The position numbers and the translations under genes are program-made. The notes beneath the pieces were generated by a model. It ran no database searches and was not told the DNA's origin. It saw only the letters and a program-made list of their open reading frames with translations. Shown piece after piece: positions 8,152 through 18,112 of a DNA stretch of 64,000 bases. The stretch spans positions 8,154,001 through 8,218,000 of the forward strand of contig CANUEZ040000165.1 in the NCBI GenBank assembly GCA_948099385.1, written 5' to 3'. This stretch comes from Fasciola hepatica (lineage: Eukaryota > Platyhelminthes > Trematoda > Plagiorchiida > Fasciolidae). Position 1 is the stretch's first letter; each line of letters opens with the position of its first letter.

Positions 8152-11151
8152 TTAATTGGGACCTCTCATGTAACGGAGGTATGTTTTGGTGGATCCACGC
8201 ATTGCGGTGGAAACTAAGTCCAGAACATCCAAGGGGGAGAGGTGAAATCGCCGCAGGGTTGATGCAGAGGACATACGTACAAAACCGTTGTAAGTGATAA
8301 CAATGGGTCTGTGTACAATGTTGGGAGTGGCGTGGCCACTGGCCGACAGGAAAGACTGAATCGCCGTATTGACTACTGGAGTGGAATACTTGGCGACTTT
8401 GTTTGTCAATGTCTGCTGGATGAGCGAGGGGTCACAGACCGCTATATCGCATACGAAGGCCGTATTCCCTTTTACGACTATGACGTCGGGTTTACAAAAA
8501 GTCGTTTCGAGTGGTATACGTGGTTCGTTATAGCAGGTAGCCCCCATGCGCATCAGCCTTTTCAGGAGCAGGTTGACGACGTCGTCGTGTCTGCAACATC
8601 GAGAGTCGTGAGTGATGCTGCAGGACTGCAAGATGTGGGACAGGGATTCCGGCTGTCCACAGCCTTCCCGGCAGAGTATGTCGTCGGCACTGCGTAGTCC
8701 CCGAAAGCGCCTCGTCTTGGTGGATAGAAGGTGACATCTCAGTTTGCTGTTGTGGATGAAGTCCCGAGGGAACATCCTGGTGGGCGACGTGATCCAAAGA
8801 TCTGACGGAGAGGCGAACTGTTGACAGCTGATGTGCTTCCCATCGAGGGTGCCGTAAAGGGAATTCTTCCATGCATCGGCTGCCTGCTCCTTGGACTGGA
8901 TGTAAGCCCCTTGAACTGCTATGGGGACGTGGGAGATCGCCTGAGATGAAGAGGCTGAGGGACATGTGCCCACCCACCTGAGAAGGGGAGCCGTGGAGGA
9001 TAGCAGTCGTTCCAGGCGTTTCCGGCGGATGAGAGGGATCTGAGACGAGAGGTGGGGGATACCGAGTCCGCCATCTGAGCAACGAGCGTGGAAGTACGCT
9101 GTGGGTGTGTCCTTGGGCAGACGCAGGAACTTTCGAGTGCAATGCCTCACTTGCAAGTCAAGCCGCTTCAGTGTCTTCTTGTGGATGACGCCGAGGCAGA
9201 GTGTGTGGTGCAGTCGAGAGATGAGATGAGAACGAAGAATGTGGAGACGTTGAAATGGGCGGAGAGGGGCAGAAATGACATCCTGCAGCATAGTGCGAAG
9301 AGTGTTTGAATAATCAACGCCCGCCTTGCCGCGATGAGTAAAAGACGTACCTAGGTAATAGAAAGTGTCGGAAGTTGAAAGAGTGCGTATGGGGTGGCCG
9401 TTTACAAAGAGAGTGGTATTGTCTAATGCCAAAATCTTTTGTTTGGGCGAAGTGATAATGGAAGCAGAGAAAGATTTTTGGGTGTTAAACGTAAGGCCTG
9501 ACATGCCACAAGCGACGGAACAATCGGACAGCTTCTTCTGCAGGCCGTCTGCGGAGTCAGCGAAGAGAATAAGGTCGTCCGCGTATGCGATGGCATCGAC
9601 TGGGCCGGAGGGTGTAAGGAAGGGAGTCTGTGGATGCGATAACGAAAGTATTTCGTCGATCGCCATGATGAACAAGAGGGGTGAAAGAGGATCACCTTGA
9701 CGGACCCCACGACGAGGTGTTATTGTGGAGCCGTCTGGTAGAACACAGGAGGCTGTGGCGTACGAAGAACTGACGTAGTCCATCAAAATGGGTGGTGCGC
9801 CGAAAGTGGCCGCTGAGCGCAGGATGGAGTCGTGGGAGATAGAATCGAAAGCCTTTGAAAGGTCCAGGGAGGCAAAAGCTAGAGAGTGAAAGGAGGTGTG
9901 TGCGTGACGGAGGAGGGTATGCAGCAAGGCGGTTGCTTCGAATGCTCCGTCCCGTTTCAGGAAAGCAAACTGTAGTCCGTCCACGGGAAATAATGAGGTC
10001 CAGCGATGTTGCAATACTTTGTGGAGGGGGCGTAATAGAACGGGAGAAACAGAGATGGGGCGATAGTCGGATGGGGAGGTGAGATTGTCGGACTTGGGGA
10101 CAAGCGTGATGCGCGCAGTGTTCAGGCGGCGTGGTACATAAGCAAGGGCCAGAAGAATGTTGATGTAGGCGGTGAACACGGATAGGGGGGAGCGGAGGAG
10201 CGCCTCTGGGGTCACACGGTCGATGCCGGGGGCAGAGCCCCTCATATCTTTCAGGGTGTCCTGGAGCTCTGGGATAGTGATCAGATGTAGGATAAGCGAG
10301 GGGGGATGTGATAATTGTCGGTGGGGGCGAGGGTCGTTGAGTGGCGGGAGCGAAAGCTTTTCAAACCAGAACCGAGTAAAATCCGGAGACCAGGAGCTGT
10401 CATTCGCGTGGGCTGAGCGCCATCGCCCTGAGAGAACCTCTCTCGCGGCGTCCTTCTTGCGCTCTGCGAAAAGGCATTGCAGATGAGCGCATTGGGCTCG
10501 CCGAGCGAGGACTTTGGGCCTGGGCGGTTTATGTGGGCGTCTGGAAGGTGGACGGGTTGGCATTCGAGAAGACCGCTGCCGGCTGGGGTTCCAGAGGTTA
10601 GGTATGTTGGCTTCGGCGTGGGATTCAAGTCTGCATCGGAGTGCAGCAGCGTCCATCGAGTGAGTGAGTCCGGCCTCTACTATTGAAAATAGTTCACTTG
10701 ATCCAAAAACATCATGGGGTTTTGAGAGAAGTAAGGAACAAGCGGCCTCCAAGAGGGCTATGGACGTTGCGGATAAGCTTGCCTTTGGTTGGGGTGCTTC
10801 CGGCTCGGGATCGGTTGGGCTGTTTGGCAGTAGCTGGAGCATGCTGATAGAGTCTGACGAGAGATTGGATGTGTTAGTGTCGTCATCGGACGAAGTGGAA
10901 TCTGGCAGGACGTCGTCCGGGTATTGCCAGTTCAGGTGTTGTAACCTCTTTTTATTGCTTTCTGCAGACCTATTTGGGAATTGTATTGAAAGGGCAGCGC
11001 ACAGCTCCTGCTTTTCACAGTGGGTGACCGACAGGTCATTGGCTAGCGCAATGAGAGCCGCTTCCTCTGAGGTAGTCCACCGGCGTGATCGGGCGGAGGT
11101 GACGATCTGATAATGATGATAATGATAATGACGTTTATCGCCATTGTATTC
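8152..11151 (-). CDS. R2 protein (Myb, RT, zinc knuckle, restriction-like endonuclease), 5'-truncated
   Basis: Encodes the R2 protein that nicks the 28S target and reverse-transcribes R2 RNA onto it. The frame is open from 11151; the first ATG is at 10842 (896 codons to the stop), but the 87 codons from 11103 down to that ATG encode a Myb-like DNA-binding helix region with RRWTTSEEAAL, so the real protein starts upstream. Numbering from the ATG: RT roughly 190-480 with AFDSISHD (331-338), RQGDPLSPLL (381-390) and the YADD catalytic box (420-423); CCHC knuckle C724, C728, H736, C741; PD-(D/E)XK-type endonuclease with KPDVIVV (784-790) and D799. No internal stop is seen. The zinc-finger N terminus of full-length R2 is absent. 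Confidence 0.93.
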   Translation of the reverse strand, partial: EYNGDKRHYHYHHYQIVTSARSRRWTTSEEAALIALANDLSVTHCEKQELCAALSIQFPNRSAESNKKRLQHLNWQYPDDVLPDSTSSDDDTNTSNLSSDSISMLQLLPNSPTDPEPEAPQPKASLSATSIALLEAACSLLLSKPHDVFGSSELFSIVEAGLTHSMDAAALRCRLESHAEANIPNLWNPSRQRSSRMPTRPPSRRPHKPPRPKVLARRAQCAHLQCLFAERKKDAAREVLSGRWRSAHANDSSWSPDFTRFWFEKLSLPPLNDPRPHRQLSHPPSLILHLITIPELQDTLKDMRGSAPGIDRVTPEALLRSPLSVFTAYINILLALAYVPRRLNTARITLVPKSDNLTSPSDYRPISVSPVLLRPLHKVLQHRWTSLFPVDGLQFAFLKRDGAFEATALLHTLLRHAHTSFHSLAFASLDLSKAFDSISHDSILRSAATFGAPPILMDYVSSSYATASCVLPDGSTITPRRGVRQGDPLSPLLFIMAIDEILSLSHPQTPFLTPSGPVDAIAYADDLILFADSADGLQKKLSDCSVACGMSGLTFNTQKSFSASIITSPKQKILALDNTTLFVNGHPIRTLSTSDTFYYLGTSFTHRGKAGVDYSNTLRTMLQDVISAPLRPFQRLHILRSHLISRLHHTLCLGVIHKKTLKRLDLQVRHCTRKFLRLPKDTPTAYFHARCSDGGLGIPHLSSQIPLIRRKRLERLLSSTAPLLRWVGTCPSASSSQAISHVPIAVQGAYIQSKEQAADAWKNSLYGTLDGKHISCQQFASPSDLWITSPTRMFPRDFIHNSKLRCHLLSTKTRRFRGLRSADDILCREGCGQPESLSHILQSCSITHDSRCCRHDDVVNLLLKRLMRMGATCYNEPRIPLETTFCKPDVIVVKGNTAFVCDIAVCDPSLIQQTLTNKVAKYSTPVVNTAIQSFLSASGHATPNIVHRPIVITYNGFVRMSSASTLRRFHLSPLDVLDLVSTAMRGSTKTYLRYMRGPN

Positions 11152-11152
11152 C
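11112..11152. repeat. TAATGA-type simple repeat at R2 5' junction
   Basis: Plus strand tgataatgatgataatga then taatgacgtttatcg and a short stretch to the 28S flank. It encodes an unusual HYHYHHY run in the R2 frame. It resembles the simple-sequence 3' tail of a LINE more than R2 coding sequence, so it may be filler gained during insertion. Confidence 0.6.
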
Positions 11153-12636
11153 TAGTTACTCCCGCCGTTTACCCGCACTTGATTGAATTTCTTCACTTTG
11201 ACATTCAGAGCACTGGGAAGAAATCACATTGCGTCAAAACCGATCAGTGGACATCGCAATGCTTTGTTTTAATTAGACAGTAGGATTCCTCTGGTCCGTG
11301 CCAGTTCTGAGTTAGCCGTTGAACGCCAGAACAAGAGAGCAAGACCGCATTGCGCACACAGTTACCCATGCACACCGCTTGCCAAGCAACTCTGTTAGCT
11401 GAAGTCGCCCACGACCGATCCGGTCAGAGTCCAGTAACTCCGTCAACCCTACCCACCGAAGCAGACAAGGCAACAGAGAAACCAGCCTCCAACTTGACCG
11501 ACACGTATCTAACTTCAGCCCGTTTGGCTCGGCCCCTAGAGCCAATCCTTTTCCCGAAGTTACGGATCCAATTTGCCGACTTCCCTTACCTACATTGTTC
11601 AAATGCCAGGGGCTGTTCACCTTGGAGACCTGATGCGGATATGGGTACGGCCTGCCACGAAAATAATATAGCCTCGCTCGGATTTTCAAGGGCCAACAAG
11701 AGTGTTCCGGACACCACAAGAAGGGTGGTGCTTTACGAAGGCTAGTCCCCTATCTCCGGACAACCCGTTTCCAGGGGATGTTGCACTCCTAACAAAGAAA
11801 AGAGAACTCTTCCCAGAAATCTCGCCGATGTCTCCGAGGTCGATTGCGTTACCGCGCCAGGTGCAAACTGACCGAAGCCAGAATACACTAATCTCCATGG
11901 GCAGGGTCGGGAATATTAACCCGATTCCCTTTCGCTACAGGGGGCTACCGTGCAACAGTACAATGGCAGCAATCCTGACAATGTCAGGCACCCCGCCTCT
12001 GCACCGATTTACCGGATCACTTAGGACCGCCTGACCCATGGCCAACTGCTGTTCCCATGGAACCCTTCTCCACCTCGGCCTTCAAGGTTCTCACTTGAAT
12101 ATTTGCTACTACCACCAAGATCTGCACCCGTGGCGGCTCAGCTCAGGCTCACGCCCGAAGCTTCCCGCTCACCACGGCGACCCTCTTGCTCGTCACAACA
12201 ATTCCGCGCCTGAGTCATGTGGCTTGCCCTCACACCACACATTACCGACTCAGCTTGCAATGACGGTCCGGTATAGGTCCGACGCTCCAGCGCCATCCAT
12301 TTTCAGGGCTGGTTGATTCGGCAGGTGAGTTGTTGCACACTCCTTAGAGGATTCCAACTTCCATGGCCACCGTCCTGCTGTCTGGACCAACCAACACCTT
12401 TTGTGGTATCTCATGAGCGTCGTGTTAGGCACCTTAACCGAACGTTTGGTTCATCCCACAGCGCCATTTCTGCTTACCAAAAATGGCCCACTTGGCACTC
12501 ACATTCAACGCCCAGCTCCGTTTGAGCGAGTTAGGCTTCTCACCCATTTAAAGTTTGAGAATAGTTTGAAGACGTTTCGCCCCCAATGCCTCTAATCATT
12601 CGCTTCACCGGATAAAACTGTTTCTATCACAGAATG

Positions 12637-12672
<36 letters not shown>

Positions 12673-13111
12673 CACTAGATGGTTCGATTAGTCTTTCGCC
12701 CCTATACTCACGTTTGACGATCGGTTTGCACGTCAGAATCGCTGCGGTCCTCCACCAGAGTTTCCTCTGGCTTCAACCTGCGCAAGCATAGTTCACCATT
12801 TTTGGGTATCAACATGTACGCTCATGCTCCGCCCCGATGATGAGCAAGAACGAGGCTGCCTCTACGCCATGGGACGGGCCGGTGATGCGCCTGCCGCTCG
12901 AAGCTTGGTAGTACCGCGCATGAGAAACGACAGGATCTCACCTCAGCCCAGACAAGCCGAGCCTTCACTTTCACTGCGTCTTTGGGTTTCGTAACGCCCA
13001 ATGACTCGCGCACATGTTACTCTCCTTGGTCCGTGTTTCAAGACGGGTCAGGTGGATAGTCTACCACTACACCACAGACTGTGGGCCCTTTCAAAGTGCA
13101 ACAAACGCAAC
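11153..13111 (-). rRNA. 28S rRNA copy 2, middle segment (between R2 and LINE)
   Basis: 28S sequence on the minus strand between the two insertions. The right end (13002-13111) repeats 1-110 of this window almost exactly, which fixes the register. At 13111 the 28S sequence stops after acgcaac and unrelated LINE sequence begins; the missing continuation resumes at 20009. Several apparent plus-strand reading frames in this segment are shadows of the RNA gene. Confidence 0.94.
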
Positions 13112-13327
13112 TGCGCTACACCGCCACGGGGTGTTCTTCGTTATCTCTCGCTAGTTATATAGGTTTCTAGGAACTTAGCCAGTTATTTAGAGACAAATCA
13201 TCCCAAAACAATACAAGAATTCTAAAGATTTTTTTCCAATACTTTTATCATGCCTGTTACTCAAAAACTTTGACCCAAGATTAGAGTTAAGAAACCGCTA
13301 ACACAACTGAAACAATGCTCTATACCA

Positions 13328-14989
13328 TTGGTGGACCTCGCGAACGACGCTATCTTCAGTGCTCGTATTCACCAAGAGGTTGAGAATATCTCAACAAGAC
13401 TCACGATTCTGGATGACAGTATCGCCAAGCTTGCTCCGCTACTGTGCCTAATGGACCCCGCGGCAAGCTATACGCAACAGCAGCTTAAATCAGCCACGGA
13501 CTTCCTTAACTCTGTTTCTACCGAGATCTTTAAGCGCATCTCGAATCGCAAAAATGCGATAGCCTTCAATCTCCCGGACAAGGCCCCAGTATCACAACTG
13601 AAATCCACCCTGCTCAGAGCAGCTGGCATGGAACACCATCCATGCACGTGTACAAGGTTACACAAACGTTCACCACGCCACACATGTCCTGTCCTTTTCC
13701 AATTCCCTTCCGATCAAATAGCAAGAGAATTTATCAAAAGGCAATCGTCGCTTGCCCTCAACACAGCTTATAAATCGGTCAGGATTACGGCAGACAAGAC
13801 TCCTCTCCAAAGGGGGGCGTCAAGGACAGCAGTAACTCCCACTAGTACCTCACAAACCGGCCCTCGGCTGAGGCTAGCCTCAGCCGTGCGATCACCTCCC
13901 CTCAACCCGGCACGCTCCGTACCAATTCAGGTGCCGGTCGACCTTGACAGCTCACCCTTGTTGGACCCCCAGGTAACATCCAGTGGACGACAGGTACTTC
14001 TAGATGCAGCTTCGACCCCTACCCGCAGCGTATCTACATCACCTGCCCCTAACAACGGCACGGTTGATCGGGCATTAGGGGCCTCTCCATCACCGGCCAT
14101 CCCTCCACCAAGTAAGCGGGTTCGTAGGATGCAGGCTACCTCTACTCCCACTACTCCATCCGGTTGGGCCCATCCGCCTGTCCCTCCTGCCCTTACTAGA
14201 TCTCTCAATTCCTCCACGAACCTTTCCGGACCAACAAAACGTGCAAGCGCGAGGCCCATTCCGGCCCATCATCACGCACAAACAGATAGAGTGGGGCCTC
14301 ACTGCCAGGGCCATCCTACCATGCAATCCGAAGTAAAACCGGAAAGCAGTTGTCAAATATTTGTGGGCTCTCGGAGGCGACCGCACCGATCCACCCACAA
14401 ACCTGAACCTAACCGTGCAGACTCTAGGCCTACAGAGGGCACTAGCTCAAAGATACAAGCATCCAGCCCACTCGAGCTGCGCTCGAATTGTCAGACAACT
14501 CACAATAGGGTCCGACCCACGCACAATCCCACTCAATATAAAGCCTTCCCAGAGACCCAGTGGCCGGCTCTCGACCCGTGTTCAACACCATCACGTATGC
14601 CTCCACGGATAATACAGTTTGCCCCGATACCAAATATGATGCCGGGCGGACCTTTCTTTCCACCACTGGCCCAACATGTCTTCGCTTCCGTGCCCTATAC
14701 CTCTCGAAACGGGGTATTCGATTCTACCTCTCCGGGGGTCCTCCAAGACCCATATCAGCACCAGGTTCAACCCTCCCTGTCGAATATTCCTATACTCCCA
14801 TTTCCTCCTTCAGTGGACTACCTCAGTGCAGTCCGCAACCTTGGCACAAGCTTCAACTTCCACCCCGCCCCCGGACCGCTCCCGTTTTTTCGTCCTTATC
14901 CCTCACTCAACCAAAATCCACGTATAGCATCAAGCCCCGGGCTAATGCACCAAATGTCCATAAGTTTTTACCACCTCTATCCCCCCTAG
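13328..14989 (+). CDS. LINE ORF1 protein, RRM-like N-terminal part and proline-rich tail
   Basis: ORF1 of the LINE, presumably an RNA-binding chaperone that packages element RNA. The 553-codon frame has no internal stop. Residues about 10-72 look helical and may form a coiled coil. Residues about 74-140 (NAIAFNLPDKAP, then CPVLFQFPSDQIAREFI) resemble the RRM-like domain of CR1-type ORF1 proteins, with a C/H-rich insert (HHPCTCTRLHKR) around 103-113. The rest is rich in P, S and T and of low complexity. The frame is open from about 13274 but has no ATG before residue 42 (13451); the listed start is TTG, so initiation is uncertain or the original ATG is lost. The same domain order is seen in the relic at 59828-60547. 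Confidence 0.75.
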   Translation: MVDLANDAIFSARIHQEVENISTRLTILDDSIAKLAPLLCLMDPAASYTQQQLKSATDFLNSVSTEIFKRISNRKNAIAFNLPDKAPVSQLKSTLLRAAGMEHHPCTCTRLHKRSPRHTCPVLFQFPSDQIAREFIKRQSSLALNTAYKSVRITADKTPLQRGASRTAVTPTSTSQTGPRLRLASAVRSPPLNPARSVPIQVPVDLDSSPLLDPQVTSSGRQVLLDAASTPTRSVSTSPAPNNGTVDRALGASPSPAIPPPSKRVRRMQATSTPTTPSGWAHPPVPPALTRSLNSSTNLSGPTKRASARPIPAHHHAQTDRVGPHCQGHPTMQSEVKPESSCQIFVGSRRRPHRSTHKPEPNRADSRPTEGTSSKIQASSPLELRSNCQTTHNRVRPTHNPTQYKAFPETQWPALDPCSTPSRMPPRIIQFAPIPNMMPGGPFFPPLAQHVFASVPYTSRNGVFDSTSPGVLQDPYQHQVQPSLSNIPILPFPPSVDYLSAVRNLGTSFNFHPAPGPLPFFRPYPSLNQNPRIASSPGLMHQMSISFYHLYPP

Positions 14990-15245
14990 CTCCTTCCGCG
15001 CCTCATTTACCCCCTCCAGGATTCGGCCGTTTCAATTAGAACCCCCTAACCGCTCTTCAAATTACGCCCAATTTGAAGGCCCAGCGGCGCATTTAGTCAC
15101 AGGCACAAACTCTTCATCTGAAACGCGGTTAAAATGGGTCGAGCTTCGACTGCCCATCGTAAGCCACGCCTTATTTGACGATCCTTCATCATCTCACCAC
15201 AACGAAATTACGGCTCTATCTACTGAGAACCTATCCAAAAACACC

Positions 15246-18080
15246 TTGTCTCTCTTACTACTTAACGTCCGCTCTCTCCTCCCAAAATTGCCCCTGCTTA
15301 GAGAGCTTGCATTAGACCTACACCCTGACATCTTACTAGTTACCGAGACGTGGCTGACGGATCACACCCCATTAAACCACGTATCCATACCCGGCTATCA
15401 GGCCACTGCCAACAGTAGATCTGACCAAAGAGGAGGCGGCTGCATCATTTACACCAAACACATATTCACGGCGAGTAGGTTCCATCATCCTATTCTAGAC
15501 AACATTCCAGACTCGGTCTGGCTCACTATCGAAGAAGATCAACAACTACTTCTCGTAGGATGTATCTACCGTCCTCCAAACCAGGGCAGGCACGAGTTGA
15601 CAGCAATAATAGACGCATTCAACTATGTCTCTAACCTCCCCGTAACTGCTAAAATTCTAGCTGGTGATTTCAACGTGCCTGAAATATGCTGGCATTCCAT
15701 GACATCACCCCCAAAACTCCATGATTTCCTTTCGTGTATCCATGTGGGTAATTGGGTGCAGCATGTTTTATCCCCCACTCGAGGGAGAAATACATTAGAC
15801 CTTATCTTCTCTATTGGTATCAAGAATTTAGATACCCAAATCTTAAGTCGCTTCACCGGTAGTGACCATAAGATGGTATCCTGCGTTTTTACTGCACCTT
15901 GGCCTCACACTGATAAGTCAGCAGAAACACACCTTCCGACCACCAATAAGCAATACCATAAAGCTTGCTGGAATAGTCTACCCTCTTTTATCCGTTCCTT
16001 AAACTGGGACGAATCGTTTTTATCTAATGACCTAGAGATAGCAGCTGCCCAACTGTATACTAATCTTCACTACTGCCTCGACAAAGTCAATCCAGCCTCG
16101 GGGCCTATCATACGCAAACAGCGGAACTCTCTAGATCGTCTTAACGGTAACCTAGCCAAACTCCAACGAAGATTCACTAAGACGAGGGACTTCTCGTCGT
16201 ATCTTCAAATAATACGTATATCCCGTACAATTAAATTGCGCTTGGATTCTTCTAAGAAGAAACAGGAACGAGATGCCTTAAGCCACCCAAACAAGGTGGA
16301 AGCACTGGCCAGGCTAATGAAGGTCAGAAACAAGCAACCTAACCAAGACATCCCATATTTGAACTATAATAATAAATGCTTGCGTGACCCTCTTTTGATT
16401 ACGGAGGCTTTCAGCACCTATTTTGCCTCCTCTTTAACGACGGATGACGCCACATCCTTCCCCGTTCTAGATCCGGTGACATCAGTAACTTTCTCGACGG
16501 TAGTGTTCTACCCTGAGGAGGTTTCAGTCCATGTTGCAAGAACAAGACCGTCCTGCAGGCCAGGTCCAGATGCATTACCACCGGCCATTTTTAGTCGAGG
16601 TGGCGAAGATGTTCCAATGTTGCTGAAAAACATATTCAATTTGTCACTCAGGTGCAGTGTTTTCCCTTCCCAATGGAAAACTTCAACTATCATACCGATG
16701 CACAAAAAAGGATCACGTCTAGATCCAGTTAACTATCGGCCGGTGAACCACACCCCGGTCGTGTCCAGGATCATGGAGAGAATGATCAAGGAAAGGCTGA
16801 CACGTCACCTTCTTAACAATAATCTAATCAACGCTGGTCAGCATGGTTTTCTGAAAAACAGATCATGTGCGACATGCATGACCGATTTCCTCAATCTGGT
16901 CACAGAGGCTGTCAATATTGGTAAATCGGCAATCGTGATCTTTTTGGACATGACCAAGGCGTTTGACCGGGTATCCCACGTCCGGTTACTACAGAAGATT
17001 AAAACTTATGGAATCGTGGACCCAATGCTCGCTTGGTTTGCGTCCTATTTAACATCCCGAGACCAGGTTGTAAGTATAGGTGGAAATTTGTCCGAACCCC
17101 GTCCCGTAACCAGTGGGGTGATACAAGGTAGTGTACTGGGCCCATTACTGTTCCTAATGTACGTTAACGATATATTTACCATTTTCCAACGGGGAGTTCC
17201 CTTCCTGTTTGCAGATGATATCAAAATCGTGTACAATTTTGATCCCGCGGCGTTAGCCTCTACCGTAGATGACATTACAAGGGAACTGCTCGCTCTCAGC
17301 TCCTGGAGTAATGATTGGAAAATGAGTTTTTCCGCCGAAAAAAGTAATATTATTACGTATAAATGTCACGTCCCCACTGGAAGATTTAGTATAAACGGCA
17401 AATTCATCCCCAATAACTCTCAGGTACGTGACTTGGGTCTACACTACTCATGTACGTTTGACTTTTCGGAACACGCAGCCATCCAGGTGGCTAAAGCACG
17501 CCGTACGATCGGGCTAATACACCAAACATTTATTTTGCCAGAAAGTAAACTCAACATTTTTAAGTCCCATGTCAGACCTCTTCTGGAATACGGCTCAATC
17601 ATTTGTTCCAACATGCGACAAAGGGACCGCATAGCGTTTGAGAATGTACAACGGGCATTCACGAAACAGCTCATAGGTTTTTCTACGCCCTCTAATTACA
17701 TGGAACGTTGTGAGCGGCTGAAAATCGATCCCTTATGGCTACGCCGCATAAGAAATAACCTGCTATTCTTTCACAATATCTTGAAGAATAGATCATGTAG
17801 TTCAGCACCGCAGGTAAGAACCCTTTCTACGTATCCCTTACGTAACAACGAGTTCTTGGTGTCTGTCCCTTTGCCGAAGCTTGCTCTTCGGTCAAACTTC
17901 TTCATTAACAAGTACGCTTCATTGTGGAATAAGCTACCACAACGAATTCGGGCGTTATCACCGACATCGGTGGCTTTCAAACAGGAAATAAGCATAGCCC
18001 TAACGGTGGACACGCTGACTATGTTATACAATCCGTATATTTCAAGGGCTCAGGCCTTTGAGGTAGGTATAGGGTACTAA
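15246..18080 (+). CDS. LINE ORF2 protein: AP endonuclease and reverse transcriptase
   Basis: Replication protein of the CR1-like LINE. Numbering from codon 15246: APE-type endonuclease about 1-215 with LLNVRSL (5-11), TETWLTD (33-39), GDFN (140-143) and SDHKMVS (206-212), so the main catalytic residues are present; RT about 440-720 with FLDMTKAFDRVSH (566-578), GVIQGSVLGPLLF (624-636) and FADDIK (655-660); a conserved C-terminal region to 944. There is no internal stop. The codon at 15246 is TTG, and the frame stays open upstream to about 14978 without an ATG, overlapping the end of ORF1 in another frame. The ORF appears intact and could still be functional. Confidence 0.92.
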   Translation: MSLLLLNVRSLLPKLPLLRELALDLHPDILLVTETWLTDHTPLNHVSIPGYQATANSRSDQRGGGCIIYTKHIFTASRFHHPILDNIPDSVWLTIEEDQQLLLVGCIYRPPNQGRHELTAIIDAFNYVSNLPVTAKILAGDFNVPEICWHSMTSPPKLHDFLSCIHVGNWVQHVLSPTRGRNTLDLIFSIGIKNLDTQILSRFTGSDHKMVSCVFTAPWPHTDKSAETHLPTTNKQYHKACWNSLPSFIRSLNWDESFLSNDLEIAAAQLYTNLHYCLDKVNPASGPIIRKQRNSLDRLNGNLAKLQRRFTKTRDFSSYLQIIRISRTIKLRLDSSKKKQERDALSHPNKVEALARLMKVRNKQPNQDIPYLNYNNKCLRDPLLITEAFSTYFASSLTTDDATSFPVLDPVTSVTFSTVVFYPEEVSVHVARTRPSCRPGPDALPPAIFSRGGEDVPMLLKNIFNLSLRCSVFPSQWKTSTIIPMHKKGSRLDPVNYRPVNHTPVVSRIMERMIKERLTRHLLNNNLINAGQHGFLKNRSCATCMTDFLNLVTEAVNIGKSAIVIFLDMTKAFDRVSHVRLLQKIKTYGIVDPMLAWFASYLTSRDQVVSIGGNLSEPRPVTSGVIQGSVLGPLLFLMYVNDIFTIFQRGVPFLFADDIKIVYNFDPAALASTVDDITRELLALSSWSNDWKMSFSAEKSNIITYKCHVPTGRFSINGKFIPNNSQVRDLGLHYSCTFDFSEHAAIQVAKARRTIGLIHQTFILPESKLNIFKSHVRPLLEYGSIICSNMRQRDRIAFENVQRAFTKQLIGFSTPSNYMERCERLKIDPLWLRRIRNNLLFFHNILKNRSCSSAPQVRTLSTYPLRNNEFLVSVPLPKLALRSNFFINKYASLWNKLPQRIRALSPTSVAFKQEISIALTVDTLTMLYNPYISRAQAFEVGIGY

Positions 18081-18112
18081 TAAGTCGAATAACCGCTCTG
18101 AGCAACCTAGGC

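Larger units (their letters stand above)
7958..11152 (-). mobile_element. R2: R2 non-LTR retrotransposon inserted at the canonical 28S site
   Basis: About 3.2 kb, same orientation as the 28S gene. The 3' junction is exactly at TAGCC, as known for R2. At the 5' side the 28S flank stops at AGTAACTA (11153-11160) and about 14 bases of the normal target (TGACTCTCTTAAGG) are missing, a typical R2 5'-junction deletion. The element has a 194-bp 3' UTR and one long ORF. No N-terminal zinc fingers are present and the frame runs into the junction, so the element is probably 5'-truncated. The last bases before the junction contain a TAATGA-type simple repeat. Confidence 0.95.

Noticed and set aside
8528..9142. 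204-codon minus-strand frame within R2
   Set aside because: Same strand but another frame than R2; it overlaps the conserved RT/zinc-knuckle coding and shows no domain of its own.
8311..11110. Plus-strand frames of 70-148 codons
   Set aside because: Antisense shadows of the R2 ORF.
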